DNA of 56,473 nucleotides from Verrucomicrobiota bacterium (GTDB lineage Bacteria; Verrucomicrobiota; Verrucomicrobiia; Limisphaerales; SIBE01). Positions within the stretch are counted from its first letter, which is position 1. Each line of letters starts with the position of its first letter. Location: contig VHDE01000026.1 of the NCBI GenBank assembly GCA_016871515.1, forward strand, positions 1 to 56,473. The letters are read 5' to 3'. Below the pieces are notes generated by a model. The model made no database searches. It saw only the letters and a list, made by a program, of their open reading frames with translations, and was not told the origin of the DNA. Below are positions 42,487 through 52,188 of this stretch, piece by piece. The position numbers and the translations under genes were made by a program.

Positions 42487-45237
42487 TTACTTCTTCTTTG
42501 CAGGCGCTGCCTTTTTCTCTTCCAGCGCCGCTTGCGCCGCAGCGAGACGGGCAATGGGCACGCGGAACGGTGAGCAACTGACGTAACTCAAGCCGATGCG
42601 ATGACAAAACTTCACGCTGTCAGGATCGCCACCATGCTCGCCGCAAATGCCAAGCTTGATGTCGGGCCGTGTCTTGCGTCCCAGTTCACACGCCATTTGC
42701 ATTAACTTGCCGACGCCGGTTTGGTCCACGGAAGCAAACGGATTCTTCTTGGCGATTTCCAGTTCCTGATACTTCCCGAGGAATGATCCGGAATCGTCGC
42801 GGCTCATGCCGAGCGTGGTTTGGGTAAGGTCATTCGTGCCGAAACTGAAGAATTGGGCGTCCTCCGCGATGTCATCGGCGATCAAAGCGGCGCGCGGAAT
42901 CTCGATCATCGTTCCAACCAGGTAATTGATTTTGATCTTCTTCTCCGATGAGACCTCTTTCGCGACCCTGTGCACGACCTCAAGTTGCAGTTGCAATTCC
43001 TTCGGGAAGCCAACCAGCGGAATCATGATTTCGGGTTTGACCTTGATTCCTTTCTTTTGCACGTCGGCAGCAGCTTCGAACACGGCGCGGGCCTGCATTT
43101 CACTAATCTCCGGGTAAACAATGCCAAGCCGGCAACCGCGATGGCCGAGCATCGGATTGAATTCGTGCAACTCATGAACCCGCTTGGCGATGTGATCGAC
43201 ACTCACACCAAGCTTGTTAGCCAGCGCGTTTTGAGCGGCATGATCGTGCGGGAGGAATTCGTGCAGCGGCGGATCCAAAAAGCGAATCGTCGCAGGCAGA
43301 CCTTTCAGTTCTTTGAACATGCCGACAAAATCCTCCCGCTGGTAGGGCAGCAGCTTGGCCAGCGCCTTTTTGCGGTCTTCGGTCTTGTCCGCCAAAATCA
43401 TTTCGCGCATCGCGTCGATGCGATCGCCTTCAAAAAACATGTGTTCCGTGCGGCAGAGCCCAATTCCCGTGGCGCCGAACGCAACCGCATTGGCCGTTTG
43501 TTCCGGCGTGTCGGCATTCGTGCGGACTTGGAGCCGCGTCGCTTTGCGGCACCATTCCATCAATTGGGCAAAGTACTGGCAGGTCTGGCTCTGGCTCGGC
43601 TTGAGTGATTTTTCGACGAGCACTTGGATGATCTCGGAAGCCGCCGTCTTCAATTCGCCGGCATAGACCTCGCCAGCGGTCCCATCGATGGAGAGATAGT
43701 CGCCTTCCTTGAGAGTGAGGCTATTCACCGTCAGCGTCTTCGCAGTGTAATCGACATTGAGTTCGCTGGCGCCACAAACGCAGACCTTGCCCATTTGCCG
43801 TGCGACGAGAGCGGCGTGCGAACTAACACCGCCGCGCGCCGTAAGAATTCCTTCCGCTGCAATCATGCCGCGCAAATCTTCCGGCGACGTTTCGACGCGC
43901 ACCAACAATACCTTTTCACCGTTGTCGGCGGCTTCGACGGCGCGTTCGGCGTTGAAATAAATCCGTCCAGTAGCGGCGCCTGGCCCGGCCGGCAAACCCC
44001 GCGCGATAACTTGGGCCGACTTGACGGCGGTGCGGTCAAAGATCGGCGCGAGCACTTGCTCCAATTGCTCGGAAGGGACGCGTTGAATGCCTTGTTCCCA
44101 ATTGATCAACTTCTCTTTCACCATCTCGACCGCAATGCGAACCGCGGCCAGACCGGTCCGTTTGCCATTGCGCGTTTGCAACATGAACACGACTCCGTCC
44201 TCGATGGTAAACTCGAAGTCCTGCATATCCTTGAAATGACTTTCGAGCGTCTTGCGGATGTTTTCGAGTTCGCCGTAAGCGGACGGCATCACGTCCTTGA
44301 GCTTCGCGACGGCTTGTGGAGTGCGCACACCGGCGACGACGTCTTCGCCTTGTGCGTTCATCAGGAACTCGCCGTAAAAGATCTTCTCACCGGTGGCAGG
44401 ATCGCGCGTGAATGCAACACCCGAACCTGATCGATCCCCGGTGTTGCCGAAGACCATGGCTTGCACATTGACGGCTGTGCCCCACTCGTGCGGAATGCCA
44501 TATTTGCGCCGGTAAACAATAGCTCGGTCGTTCATCCAGGAACCGAACACGGCGCCGACCGCTCCCTTTAACTGGTCCCACGGATTGGACGGGAATTCGC
44601 GGCCGGTGCGTTCTTTGACGAGCGCTTTGAATCGCTTCACCAACTCTTTCAACCCAATCGCATCGATCCGTGTGTCCTCCACGTTGTGCTCGGTCGGAAA
44701 CAACTCGTGTTTGAGGCCCTCAATGACAGTCTCGAACGGCTCGTGATCTTCGCCGGGAAGTTTTTGAACGCCCATCACGACATCGCCGTACATTTGGATG
44801 AAGCGGCGGTAACAATCCCAGGCGAACCGGTCGTTGTTGCTGGCTTTGGCTAACGCCAAAACCGTTTGATCGTTCAAGCCGAGGTTAAGGATTGTATCCA
44901 TCATGCCCGGCATCGAATCGCGGGCGCCGGAGCGAACTGCGACGAGCAAAGGCTTGTCCAGGTCGCCAAGTTTCTTGCCTAGAATCTTTTCCATGTTGGC
45001 GACGCCCGCTTCGACCTGAGCCTGAAGTTGCTTGGGATACTGCCTCTTGTTGGCGTAATAGTACGTGCAAACCTCTGTCGTAATCGTGAACCCAGGAGGC
45101 ACCGGCAAACCGATGCGAGTCATCTCGGCAAGGTTAGCGCCTTTGCCGCCGAGAAGGGCTTTCATCGAGCCGCTGCCATCGGCTTTTTTGTTGCCGAAAA
45201 GGTAAACGTATTTGGGTGATTTCGCTGCTTTCGCCAT
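42487..45237 (-). CDS. ppdK: Pyruvate, phosphate dikinase
   Basis: Interconverts pyruvate, ATP and phosphate with phosphoenolpyruvate, AMP and pyrophosphate; cytosolic link between glycolysis and gluconeogenesis. The ATP-grasp domain begins with [26 protein letters not shown] and has [21 protein letters not shown]. The swivelling phosphohistidine domain has [16 protein letters not shown] with the catalytic His. The C-terminal TIM-barrel shows [12 protein letters not shown] with the catalytic Cys, and [17 protein letters not shown]. 916 aa from the ATG at 45237, preferred over a TTG four codons upstream. A promoter-like sequence lies about 65 nt upstream. Confidence 0.96.
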   Translation of the reverse strand: MAKAAKSPKYVYLFGNKKADGSGSMKALLGGKGANLAEMTRIGLPVPPGFTITTEVCTYYYANKRQYPKQLQAQVEAGVANMEKILGKKLGDLDKPLLVAVRSGARDSMPGMMDTILNLGLNDQTVLALAKASNNDRFAWDCYRRFIQMYGDVVMGVQKLPGEDHEPFETVIEGLKHELFPTEHNVEDTRIDAIGLKELVKRFKALVKERTGREFPSNPWDQLKGAVGAVFGSWMNDRAIVYRRKYGIPHEWGTAVNVQAMVFGNTGDRSGSGVAFTRDPATGEKIFYGEFLMNAQGEDVVAGVRTPQAVAKLKDVMPSAYGELENIRKTLESHFKDMQDFEFTIEDGVVFMLQTRNGKRTGLAAVRIAVEMVKEKLINWEQGIQRVPSEQLEQVLAPIFDRTAVKSAQVIARGLPAGPGAATGRIYFNAERAVEAADNGEKVLLVRVETSPEDLRGMIAAEGILTARGGVSSHAALVARQMGKVCVCGASELNVDYTAKTLTVNSLTLKEGDYLSIDGTAGEVYAGELKTAASEIIQVLVEKSLKPSQSQTCQYFAQLMEWCRKATRLQVRTNADTPEQTANAVAFGATGIGLCRTEHMFFEGDRIDAMREMILADKTEDRKKALAKLLPYQREDFVGMFKELKGLPATIRFLDPPLHEFLPHDHAAQNALANKLGVSVDHIAKRVHELHEFNPMLGHRGCRLGIVYPEISEMQARAVFEAAADVQKKGIKVKPEIMIPLVGFPKELQLQLEVVHRVAKEVSSEKKIKINYLVGTMIEIPRAALIADDIAEDAQFFSFGTNDLTQTTLGMSRDDSGSFLGKYQELEIAKKNPFASVDQTGVGKLMQMACELGRKTRPDIKLGICGEHGGDPDSVKFCHRIGLSYVSCSPFRVPIARLAAAQAALEEKKAAPAKKK

Positions 45238-45662
45238 AAACAAATTCAAAATTCAAAGATTCGATTGTCGTGTTATTGGGAAATTTTCCCGACCGGAGCG
45301 GCGAATCTAACAAAGGTCGAAGACGTGTCAACGGTAAGCTCAAGCTTCAACACTAGATCCACTAAATCCGCGGGATCGTTGGCGTAATGCAGAGTTTCAC
45401 TGCGGCTTGAAAATCGGCGAGAGTGAAGGCTGCCAGTTAGCCTTACGTTCGGCGCTAATACATCAACGTGACGCGTGTCACGCTTAACATTTCAAGAGCG
45501 GTTTCCAAGGAAATTGTGAAAGCGCGGCCGTGCGGGAAGTCATGGGCGCGTCTGGCCGGCACGACCATTCAGAACATGCCGCCGTCCTAGGGCAGAGTTG
45601 CACTTCTGCGCTACGATCAAGCTTACGACGAGCTTTGGGAAAGCTCTGCCCTACTTACCTAC
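45238..45662. other. 425-bp region between ppdK and secG
   Basis: It contains the ppdK promoter, a short palindrome CGTGAC-GCGT-GTCACG at about 45467-45482 that could be an operator, and a hairpin with AGGGCAGAG (45589-45597) and CTCTGCCCT (45644-45652) just past the secG stop. The latter is a candidate terminator or a member of the dispersed repeats. No gene is supported. Confidence 0.5.
45304..45331 (-). promoter_or_regulatory. Sigma-70-like promoter of ppdK
   Basis: On the minus strand TTGACA (45326-45331), 16 nt, TAGATT (45304-45309). The layout is the same as at 5860-5887. The start of transcription would be about 60 nt before the ATG. Confidence 0.5.
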
Positions 45663-46154
45663 TTACTTAGGCGGCTCCGTGGGATTCGCGGCTGGTGTTC
45701 CAGGCGGCGCAGGCGCCGGTGTCGTCGCGGGAGGCGTGCCCTGCGGATTGGTTGTTGGTGGCGCCGCTTCCACAGGAACAGCGGGAGAAGCTTGCGGGGG
45801 AGCCGGAAGGGTTGTCGTTAACGGAGTGCTTGTGCCGGTCGCTGGTGGAGTCGGCGTAAGGGCGCCGGCAGCTTGTTCGACAGCTCTTTCGAGGAGCCGA
45901 CCGCCTTCTTTACTTCGGTAAGCGTTCAATAGGGAGAGTGTCAGCGATAGACCGACGAAAAACGTCGCAGCATACTTCGTCATCTTTGTCAGTGCGTTGC
46001 CGGAGCCTGCGCCGAACAGCGCGTCTGTAGCGCCTCCGCCAAATGCCAATCCTGCACCCGCCTCTTTTTTCGGCAGTTGAATCAAAATTAACAGCATCAA
46101 AAGGAGACAGTTTAACACCAGCACGAACGTCAAAAAAACAATCAACAAACTCAT
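45663..46154 (-). CDS. secG: Preprotein translocase subunit SecG with long Pro/Thr-rich tail
   Basis: Small inner-membrane part of SecYEG. Two hydrophobic helices (about 2-25 and 58-80) flank the SecG loop LPKKEAGAGLAFGGG...LFGAGSGNALTKMT, which is diagnostic. The protein is 163 aa, and the last 70 residues are a Pro/Thr/Ala-rich tail that typical SecG (about 75-110 aa) lacks. It follows tpiA by 15 bp and is the last gene of the pgk-tpiA-secG operon, an order found in many bacteria. Confidence 0.93.
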   Translation of the reverse strand: MSLLIVFLTFVLVLNCLLLMLLILIQLPKKEAGAGLAFGGGATDALFGAGSGNALTKMTKYAATFFVGLSLTLSLLNAYRSKEGGRLLERAVEQAAGALTPTPPATGTSTPLTTTLPAPPQASPAVPVEAAPPTTNPQGTPPATTPAPAPPGTPAANPTEPPK

Positions 46155-46169
46155 ATGGCTAATCTTTCA

Positions 46170-46934
46170 CTAAATGGAGTTCTTAACAATGTCCGAAAAG
46201 CTCCGGATCTCCAGCGAAGCCCCGCCAACCAGGGCGCCATCCACATCGGGCTGGCCCATCAATTCGCGCGCATTAGCAGGCTTCACACTGCCACCGTATT
46301 GGATTCGCACGCGTTTGGCAACCGCGTCATTGAACTGCGCCGCCAGGGAACGCCGAATAAACGCATGCACCGTTTGGGCCTGTTCCGGGGTTGCGTTCCG
46401 TCCTGTGCCAATGGCCCAGACCGGTTCGTAAGCAATGACCGTCTCTTCCATCTGCGCCTTGCTCAACCTGGCCAATCCGAGTTGAAGCTGTCTGGCAACG
46501 ACAGCTTCCGTTTCCCCAGCCTCACGTTCGTTGAGCGTCTCGCCGACGCACACAATCGGCTTCAGCGAGGCAGCATGCGCGGCCAAAGCTTTCTTTGCGA
46601 TCAGCGCATCGGATTCTCCCTGGTACTGCCGTCGTTCTGAGTGACCCAAAATAACATAGCGCACGGAAAATTCCTTCAGCATTCCGGCCGCGATCTCGCC
46701 GGTGTAAGCGCCGCCAATATGTTCGCTCATGCTTTGCGCCCCGAGCCGGATATTCGAGTCCAGAATCGCTTTCGAAACCTCGGCAATCGCGGTAAAGGGC
46801 GGGCAAACGACGATATCAACTTCCTTCACCGATCCAAGTTCGCGCTTGAGACCTTGGACGAGGTCGAGAGCTTCGGCCACCGTCTTATTCATCTTCCAGT
46901 TGCCGGCGATAATGAGCTTGCGTTCTTTATCCAT
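46170..46934 (-). CDS. tpiA: Triosephosphate isomerase
   Basis: Interconverts dihydroxyacetone phosphate and glyceraldehyde-3-phosphate. Catalytic residues are all visible: Lys in GNWKMNK, His in ILGHSERRQ and Glu in AYEPVWAIGTG; the phosphate loop is YGGSVKPANA. 254 aa. It starts 2 bp after the pgk stop, so coupling to pgk is near certain. Confidence 0.97.
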   Translation of the reverse strand: MDKERKLIIAGNWKMNKTVAEALDLVQGLKRELGSVKEVDIVVCPPFTAIAEVSKAILDSNIRLGAQSMSEHIGGAYTGEIAAGMLKEFSVRYVILGHSERRQYQGESDALIAKKALAAHAASLKPIVCVGETLNEREAGETEAVVARQLQLGLARLSKAQMEETVIAYEPVWAIGTGRNATPEQAQTVHAFIRRSLAAQFNDAVAKRVRIQYGGSVKPANARELMGQPDVDGALVGGASLEIRSFSDIVKNSI

Positions 46935-46936
46935 AC

Positions 46937-48208
46937 CTAACCACGTTCACTTTGCTTGTCTGACAACACCGCGACCCCAGGCAATTCTTTGCCTTCCAGA
47001 AATTCCAAGCTCGCCCCGCCGCCAGTGCTCATAAATGTCACTTGATCGCCCAAACCTGCATTATGCAGCGCTTTCACGCTGTCACCGCCGCCGATAATGC
47101 TTTTGGCTCCATTCTTGTGAGACGCTTCGACCACGAGACGCGCGACGGCAAAGGTCCCGTCGGCAAAACGCGGGTCCTCAAATATCCCCATCGGTCCATT
47201 CCAAAGGATCGTCTTGGCGCTGCGGATGACTTCCCCATAACGCTTGACAGTTTCCAGCCCGATATCAACACCGCCACTTTCATCGGGAAGATTCCCGCCA
47301 CTGTGGACGCGCGGATTCTGCATTTCAATAACCGGCTTGCCTTTCTTGTTGACCTTGCCGGTATCAACCGGATTCGCCACCACGTCATCCACGGGCAACA
47401 AAAATCGTGCTCCCCGTGTTTTCGCCTTCTCCATCGCTGCCCGCGCGACGTCAATTTTGTCTGCTTCAACCAATGATCTCCCTACCTTGAGGCCCTGCGC
47501 CAGCTTGAAGGTGTAAGCCATGGCTCCGCCAATCAGGATCGCATCTGCTTTCTCCAGTAATCGGTCAATGACATTAATTTTATCGGAAACCTTCGCCCCT
47601 CCTAAAATTACGACGAACGGCCGGGCGGGATTTTCCAATTCCTCGCCCAAAAACTTCAATTCGCGCTCCATCAACAAACCGGCCGCGCATGGATCACCGC
47701 GAGCCGCGATGACTCGAGCCATTCCTTCGGTTGAGGCATGAGCGCGGTGCGCTGCGCCAAACGCGTCGTTCACATAGACGTCGCCGAGTTTGGCCAAGGC
47801 CGCGGCAAACCCAGGATCATTCGCTTCCTCCTCGTTGTAATAACGAAGATTCTCGAGCAACAACAAGTCCCCCGGCTGAAGCAAACCAGCGGTCTTTTCC
47901 ACCTTCTCCCCAATGCAATCGTCGACGAACGCCACGGGACGGCAAATCAAGTCCGCCAATTTCGCGGCTGCCGGGCGAAGCGACATGGAAGGTTCGCGCT
48001 TTCCTTTCGGACGCCCGAGATGCGCGGCTAGAATCACGCGTGCTCCCTTTTCGACGAGCAACTCGATCGTTGGCAAAGTTTCCCTGATCCGAGTCGCGTC
48101 GTTGATGACCATCTGGCCATCCTGGTCCTCCATCGGTACGTTAAAATCGACGCGGACAAAGACACGTTTGCCGCGCACGTTCAAATCACGAACCGTTAGC
48201 TTAGCCAT
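46937..48208 (-). CDS. pgk: Phosphoglycerate kinase
   Basis: Transfers phosphate from 1,3-bisphosphoglycerate to ADP in glycolysis. Recognised by [62 protein letters not shown], the [11 protein letters not shown] segment and the C-terminal [13 protein letters not shown] with [18 protein letters not shown]. 423 aa, slightly longer than the usual 390-400. First gene of the glycolytic pair with tpiA. Confidence 0.97.
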   Translation of the reverse strand: MAKLTVRDLNVRGKRVFVRVDFNVPMEDQDGQMVINDATRIRETLPTIELLVEKGARVILAAHLGRPKGKREPSMSLRPAAAKLADLICRPVAFVDDCIGEKVEKTAGLLQPGDLLLLENLRYYNEEEANDPGFAAALAKLGDVYVNDAFGAAHRAHASTEGMARVIAARGDPCAAGLLMERELKFLGEELENPARPFVVILGGAKVSDKINVIDRLLEKADAILIGGAMAYTFKLAQGLKVGRSLVEADKIDVARAAMEKAKTRGARFLLPVDDVVANPVDTGKVNKKGKPVIEMQNPRVHSGGNLPDESGGVDIGLETVKRYGEVIRSAKTILWNGPMGIFEDPRFADGTFAVARLVVEASHKNGAKSIIGGGDSVKALHNAGLGDQVTFMSTGGGASLEFLEGKELPGVAVLSDKQSERG

Positions 48209-48278
48209 AAATCAAACAGGCGCGAAGCATAGCGAAGCCGGCATTCGAGTCAAAGGGGAATTCTGGATCCTCCGCAAT

Positions 48279-48824
48279 TCAAATCCACGCCTGAATCAGC
48301 CCTTCAAGAAGCTTCGCCTCTGCGGTGCTTCCAGAACGAGTCGCGACGCTGTAAGAAAAGACCGCGATCATTGTGACGCAACACGCCAATTTTCCCACCG
48401 CGCCAACCAACAACCCAATCAGAGCTCCAACACCGGCACGGGCAGCCTCCTCAAATTCTCGGCCTCCAATCATTTCAAAAAGCAGGGCGCCCAAAAATGG
48501 GCCAAGGATGATTCCCGGCAAACTGAAAAACAAACCGACCAACGCGCCGAGCACCGCGCCGACCATTCCGCGCCACGTGGCTCCGAGCTTCTTCGCTCCA
48601 ACCATGCTCGCGAGATAATCGAGGCCCAATGACAGCAAGGCCAGAGCGACAAGGATGACCAGAACTAGATTGCTCGCGCTGGCGTCACCAAAATAGAAGC
48701 GATGGCCAACCGCCGCGGCCAGGACCAAGGGCGTGCTCGGAATTCCTGGGAGAAGACTTCCCGCCAGGCCAATAAACATCACGAGCAATGCCAGAGATAA
48801 ACCGACTATTTGTTCGACGCTCAT
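48279..48824 (-). CDS. DUF456 membrane protein
   Basis: 181 aa with four to five hydrophobic segments. The family pattern is present: a helix start LVMFIGLAGSLLPGIPSTPLV, LDYLASMVGAKKLGATWRGMVGA, and the Gly-rich LFFSLPGIILGPFLGAL. DUF456 proteins are inner-membrane proteins of unknown function, probably with an internal glycine-zipper duplication. It is transcribed toward pgk with a 70-bp gap, so co-transcription is possible. No catalytic motif is seen. Confidence 0.82.
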   Translation of the reverse strand: MSVEQIVGLSLALLVMFIGLAGSLLPGIPSTPLVLAAAVGHRFYFGDASASNLVLVILVALALLSLGLDYLASMVGAKKLGATWRGMVGAVLGALVGLFFSLPGIILGPFLGALLFEMIGGREFEEAARAGVGALIGLLVGAVGKLACCVTMIAVFSYSVATRSGSTAEAKLLEGLIQAWI

Positions 48825-49205
48825 TTGACGAGCATCGCTTTTAACCCTCGACCGCGCCCGCGCGTTTGAGTTTTAGGGATGTCTTGCGGTATGGCCAGCA
48901 CGACTGCTCCGTTATCCGCCACAGCATTCATTGAGTAACGCCGCACCTGGTCTTCTTGAACTGGCTGTTTTCCTGCCGCGAGCGATCAACAGAATTCTCC
49001 AATTCAATAGTAACGGCGATTTCACCCATAGCTCTTCACTGCCAGCAAACCAATACGGCGTCAAGGCCGGCGCGCCTGACGAAACTGGAATTGCTTTTCC
49101 TAAGCGGCACTCTTTTGAACACGAAGACCGCAAAGGTCGCAAAGAATTGACTCCTCGGAACGTCTTTGCGTTCTTCGCGATCTCGTGTTCTCAACCCGCT
49201 TGTTT
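48825..49205. other. 381-bp intergenic region with a CGCAAAG hairpin repeat
   Basis: At 49117-49190 the arms GAACACGA...GACCGCAAAGG and TCTTTGCGTTCTTCGCGATC...TCGTGTTC form an imperfect hairpin next to the rluD stop. A related ACCGCAAAGAACGCAAAGG segment occurs at 56337-56355. The left part (48825-49116) shows nothing I can name. Confidence 0.55.
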
Positions 49206-50150
49206 TTAGCGCTCGCGCAACGCCTGCAACGCTTCCTGAAAATCCTTCGGCCACGGACTTTCAGAAACGAGTCTCTTCCGTGTGCGAGGGTGATCAAACG
49301 ATAGCCGAAACGCGTGCAGCATTTGGCGCGCAGCAACGTAGCCCGTCACTTCCTGCAGTCGCTTGTTTTGGCGGTTCCCGTAAACGTCATCGCCGACGAC
49401 TGGCGCGCCGAGATGGTGAAAGTGAACCCGAATCTGATGCGTTCGCCCCGTGTGTAACGTTGCTTCAACCAAAGTGGCTCCGTTGAGTCGTTCCAAAATG
49501 CGGTAGCTCGTCCAAGCTTCACGTCCATGGCCGTCGGTCACTGCCATCCGTTTGCGATGTGTTGGATGTCGCGCGATGGCGGCGCGAATTTCGCCGGCAG
49601 ATTTCGCAAGCTGCCCGCAGAGCAACACTCGATAACTCTTCTCGACCTGCCGTCCGGCGAATTGCTCAGCCAACGATAAATGAGCCGCGTCGTTCTTTGC
49701 CACAACGAGACAACCGCTCGTGTCCTTGTCGAGACGATGGACAATTCCAGGGCGAGCCACGCCACCGATACCGCTGAGCTGGCCACGACAATGATGCAAC
49801 AGCGCGTTGACCAATGTATGGTCATCGTGGCCAGCCGCTGGATGCACGACTAAGCCAGGTGTTTTGTTAACAACGACCAAATCGGCGTCTTCGAATAAGA
49901 TGTCCAAGGGAATAGCTTCGGGCGCCGCGATAGCTGATTTAGGCTCGGGCCAATGCACATCGATCCGCTCACCTTGGCGGGGATTGTGAGTTGGTTTGAC
50001 CGGTCGACCGTTTACTTTGATTTCCCCTTGCTCGATCAGCCGTTGGATATTTCCGCGCGAAACGGCGGGGAATTGCTCGCGCAGAAACGTGTCCAGTCGC
50101 ACGTTCGGCAGCGACTGTTCGACGATAATCGTTTCGTTACGCGAAGCCAT
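49206..50150 (-). CDS. rluD: Ribosomal large-subunit pseudouridine synthase (RluD type)
   Basis: Converts uridines of 23S rRNA (positions equivalent to 1911, 1915 and 1917) to pseudouridine. An N-terminal S4 domain (RLDTFLREQFPAVSRGNIQRLIEQGEIKVNG) precedes the RluA/RluD catalytic domain with VVNKTPGLVVHPA, the HRLDKDTSG box holding the catalytic Asp, and LHTGRTHQIRVHF. 314 aa from the ATG at 50150; the frame runs further upstream through repeat DNA into lgt and is rejected. It lies 46 bp downstream of lgt. Confidence 0.93.
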   Translation of the reverse strand: MASRNETIIVEQSLPNVRLDTFLREQFPAVSRGNIQRLIEQGEIKVNGRPVKPTHNPRQGERIDVHWPEPKSAIAAPEAIPLDILFEDADLVVVNKTPGLVVHPAAGHDDHTLVNALLHHCRGQLSGIGGVARPGIVHRLDKDTSGCLVVAKNDAAHLSLAEQFAGRQVEKSYRVLLCGQLAKSAGEIRAAIARHPTHRKRMAVTDGHGREAWTSYRILERLNGATLVEATLHTGRTHQIRVHFHHLGAPVVGDDVYGNRQNKRLQEVTGYVAARQMLHAFRLSFDHPRTRKRLVSESPWPKDFQEALQALRER

Positions 50151-50156
50151 GAACAC

Positions 50157-50222
50157 GTAGGACAGTGCGTCCCGCCTGTCCGGCACACATGATCGTTTAG
50201 ACAGGCGGGACGCCTGTTCTAC
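50157..50222. repeat. Palindromic repeat overlapping the 3' end of lgt
   Basis: The arms 50157-50180 and 50200-50222 are almost fully complementary (core CGTCCCGCCTGTC / GACAGGCGGGACG), with a 19-nt loop. The right arm encodes the last residues and stop of lgt. Another member of the GACAGGCGGGACGC family. Confidence 0.85.
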
Positions 50223-50976
50223 GACTGCCTTGCAGTTTCCAGAAGAGAATGACGCCGAGTGACAGGATGACAGCGCTGACCAGTTGGGCTGGCGTGACAA
50301 TTCCGCCGAGATAGTGAACGGCATAATCTCCTCGGAACATTTCCACAACGGTCCGCAGCACAGCGTAGATCACAAGATAGCTGGCGAATATCTGCCCATC
50401 GAAACGTTTTCGCCGGTACAACCAAAGCAACGTTCCACAAAGCGCGAAGTTCAATAGAGCTTCGTAAATCTGTGTCGGATGCACTCCTTGTCCTTGCGTC
50501 CAATGCCCGGCTGGAAAATGAATGGCCCACGGCAAATTCGTCGGCCGGCCATAGCAGCATCCCGTCATCAAACACCCGATGCGGCCAACGGCGTGGCCTA
50601 AAGCGATGCTGGGCGCAATGATGTCCGCGATTTTCCAGAGCGGATATTTTTTGATGCGCGCGTAAAGAATGGTCGCCAAGGATGCGCCGGCCAGCCCGCC
50701 GTAATAGACCAGGCCGCTGCGCCGCAGCATGAAGATTTCCAAGATCGGTTTGCCCGCAAATTCTTCGTTCCAATAGCTGACAACGTAAAAGGCTCGCGCG
50801 CCCACAATAGCGCCGCCAATAAGCCAGGGAGCGAGATCGGTGATGGCTTCGGGTGTTAACTTTTCGCGCGGCGCGCGGCGCGCGGCCGTCCAAAACGCAG
50901 CTAAAAACCCCAAAGCGGCGAAAATGCCATACCAATAAATGGTGATGCCACCGATCTCGAAAGCAATGCTATGCAC
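50197..50976 (-). CDS. lgt: Prolipoprotein diacylglyceryl transferase
   Basis: Attaches diacylglycerol from phosphatidylglycerol to the lipobox cysteine of prolipoproteins, the first step of lipoprotein maturation at the inner membrane. Several hydrophobic helices and the Lgt signature VGRIGCLMTGCCYGRPT are visible, with HPTQIYEALLNF and RTVVEMFRGD downstream. 259 aa. The last residues, RTGVPPV, are encoded by a dispersed palindrome, so the natural C-terminus has probably been replaced. It would act on lipoproteins such as the amidase at 2642, using phosphatidylglycerol from PgsA/PgpA. Confidence 0.94.
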   Translation of the reverse strand: MHSIAFEIGGITIYWYGIFAALGFLAAFWTAARRAPREKLTPEAITDLAPWLIGGAIVGARAFYVVSYWNEEFAGKPILEIFMLRRSGLVYYGGLAGASLATILYARIKKYPLWKIADIIAPSIALGHAVGRIGCLMTGCCYGRPTNLPWAIHFPAGHWTQGQGVHPTQIYEALLNFALCGTLLWLYRRKRFDGQIFASYLVIYAVLRTVVEMFRGDYAVHYLGGIVTPAQLVSAVILSLGVILFWKLQGSRRTGVPPV

Positions 50977-51018
50977 GCGGGGGCAACTTACGGCTCATCC
51001 GGGTCACTGACAAGAGCG

Positions 51019-51121
51019 GACCGCAGCGTTCACGCTGCAGAACATTCGACATGGCGGAACCCATTCGAACTTTGGAGCCAGTTCGACATCTGGACATTTC
51101 TGCAGCGTGAATGGTGCGGTC
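51019..51121. repeat. Palindromic repeat, GACCGCAGC...GCTGCAG family
   Basis: GACCGCAGCGTTCACGCTGCAG (51019-51040, two halves joined) is mirrored at 51100-51121 with few mismatches. The border is the same as at 3847-3921, but the core is GTTCACG in place of CTTTAGG. It fills the gap between lgt and the DUF3106 gene. Confidence 0.75.
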
Positions 51122-51147
51122 CTGAAAGTTTAGGGCTGTGCGAAGCC

Positions 51148-52188
51148 CTAGGGTTGGCGAACGTCGCCGGGCAGGGCCGGAAGTTTATTCGTATTGCTGC
51201 CAACAGGCGCTTTCTCTCCTGGAAGAGCTGGGGCAGGCCGAAACCCGGGGGCGCCCGGAGGCATCGGAGGTCCTGGGCTTGGAAAAAGCGTGGTGAGGTT
51301 GCGCCAGGTTTCACGTTCGCGAGCGGACATCGCTTTCCAGCGTTCGGCGTTTTTCAAAAATTGATCCTGTTCGGCCTTCGTCATGTTCGCGAACTGCCGG
51401 AACGATTCAATACATGCCTTCCGTTGTTCAGGAGGCAACCGTTCAAAGGTTTGCAGCGAATTCTCCATTTGCTGACGTTCTGCCTCTGACAGCTCTTCCA
51501 ATGTATCTAAGATTTTCTCCTTTTGTTTGGGCGGCAATTCGAAGAACCGTTGAAAGTGCTGATACATTCGTTCGCGCTTTTCCGGCTTCAACGCGCGCCA
51601 TTGTTCCAATTTTCCATCCAGTTGGCGGTAACCCACCGGCGCGGTTGTAATGCGCGTTTCGACAGGCCCGCCCGACTCAAAGCGAAGAAAGTAATGGAGG
51701 GCCATCTCGTGATCTAAAGCTTCCTTTTGCAGATCCTTTGGCAAAAGGTCCCATTGCTCCAGGCGTTCTTCAATGAGCTTTTGATCCTCCGAAGGTATCG
51801 ACCTTAATATGACGGCGCGATTCGTGGGGGCCAGCTTCATCAGCGCAGGCAGATAAAGATGCAACTGGACCAACCGCAATCTGGCGTCGCGTTCTTCCGG
51901 CGAAAGCCCCTGATATTCTCGCAATTTCGATTGCAGCAGCCTGCGCTTCGGTTCCGGCTTGCTCGCCAACACGCGCTGCTGTTCTTCTGGCTTTAACGCC
52001 AGCAACTGTCGGAAATCGACCGGTGGAAGAGGCGGAGTTCGGATCGTCGTCGCCACCGAGTCACTGGACGGTTTTTCTTGAGGGCCCGCGGGATTTTGAC
52101 CGACTGGTTGAGCCCAAACGAGTCCACTCGCAAGAATGAACGAGCAACAGACTGACCGAAGGAAGCAACGCATACTAAACACGATCAC
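51148..52188 (-). CDS. Exported DUF3106-like protein of a sigma-factor operon
   Basis: A signal peptide (about 26 residues, ILASGLVWAQ) leads a highly charged helical protein made of imperfect repeats around L-x-P-E-x-R (LKPEEQQRVL, LSPEERDARL, LPPKQKEKIL, LPPEQRKACIES). DUF3106 shows the same pattern. The C-terminus is Pro/Gly-rich. 346 aa counted from a GTG whose GTGA overlaps the upstream stop; an ATG at 52173 gives a tidier signal peptide. Function is unknown. Periplasmic helical repeats after an anti-sigma factor recall CpxP/Spy/CnrX-like stress sensors, but that is inference. Confidence 0.75.
   Translation of the reverse strand: MIVFSMRCFLRSVCCSFILASGLVWAQPVGQNPAGPQEKPSSDSVATTIRTPPLPPVDFRQLLALKPEEQQRVLASKPEPKRRLLQSKLREYQGLSPEERDARLRLVQLHLYLPALMKLAPTNRAVILRSIPSEDQKLIEERLEQWDLLPKDLQKEALDHEMALHYFLRFESGGPVETRITTAPVGYRQLDGKLEQWRALKPEKRERMYQHFQRFFELPPKQKEKILDTLEELSEAERQQMENSLQTFERLPPEQRKACIESFRQFANMTKAEQDQFLKNAERWKAMSARERETWRNLTTLFPSPGPPMPPGAPGFRPAPALPGEKAPVGSNTNKLPALPGDVRQP

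Noticed and set aside
43624-44430. 268-codon plus-strand open frame opposite ppdK
   Set aside because: Antisense to ppdK, no family resemblance.
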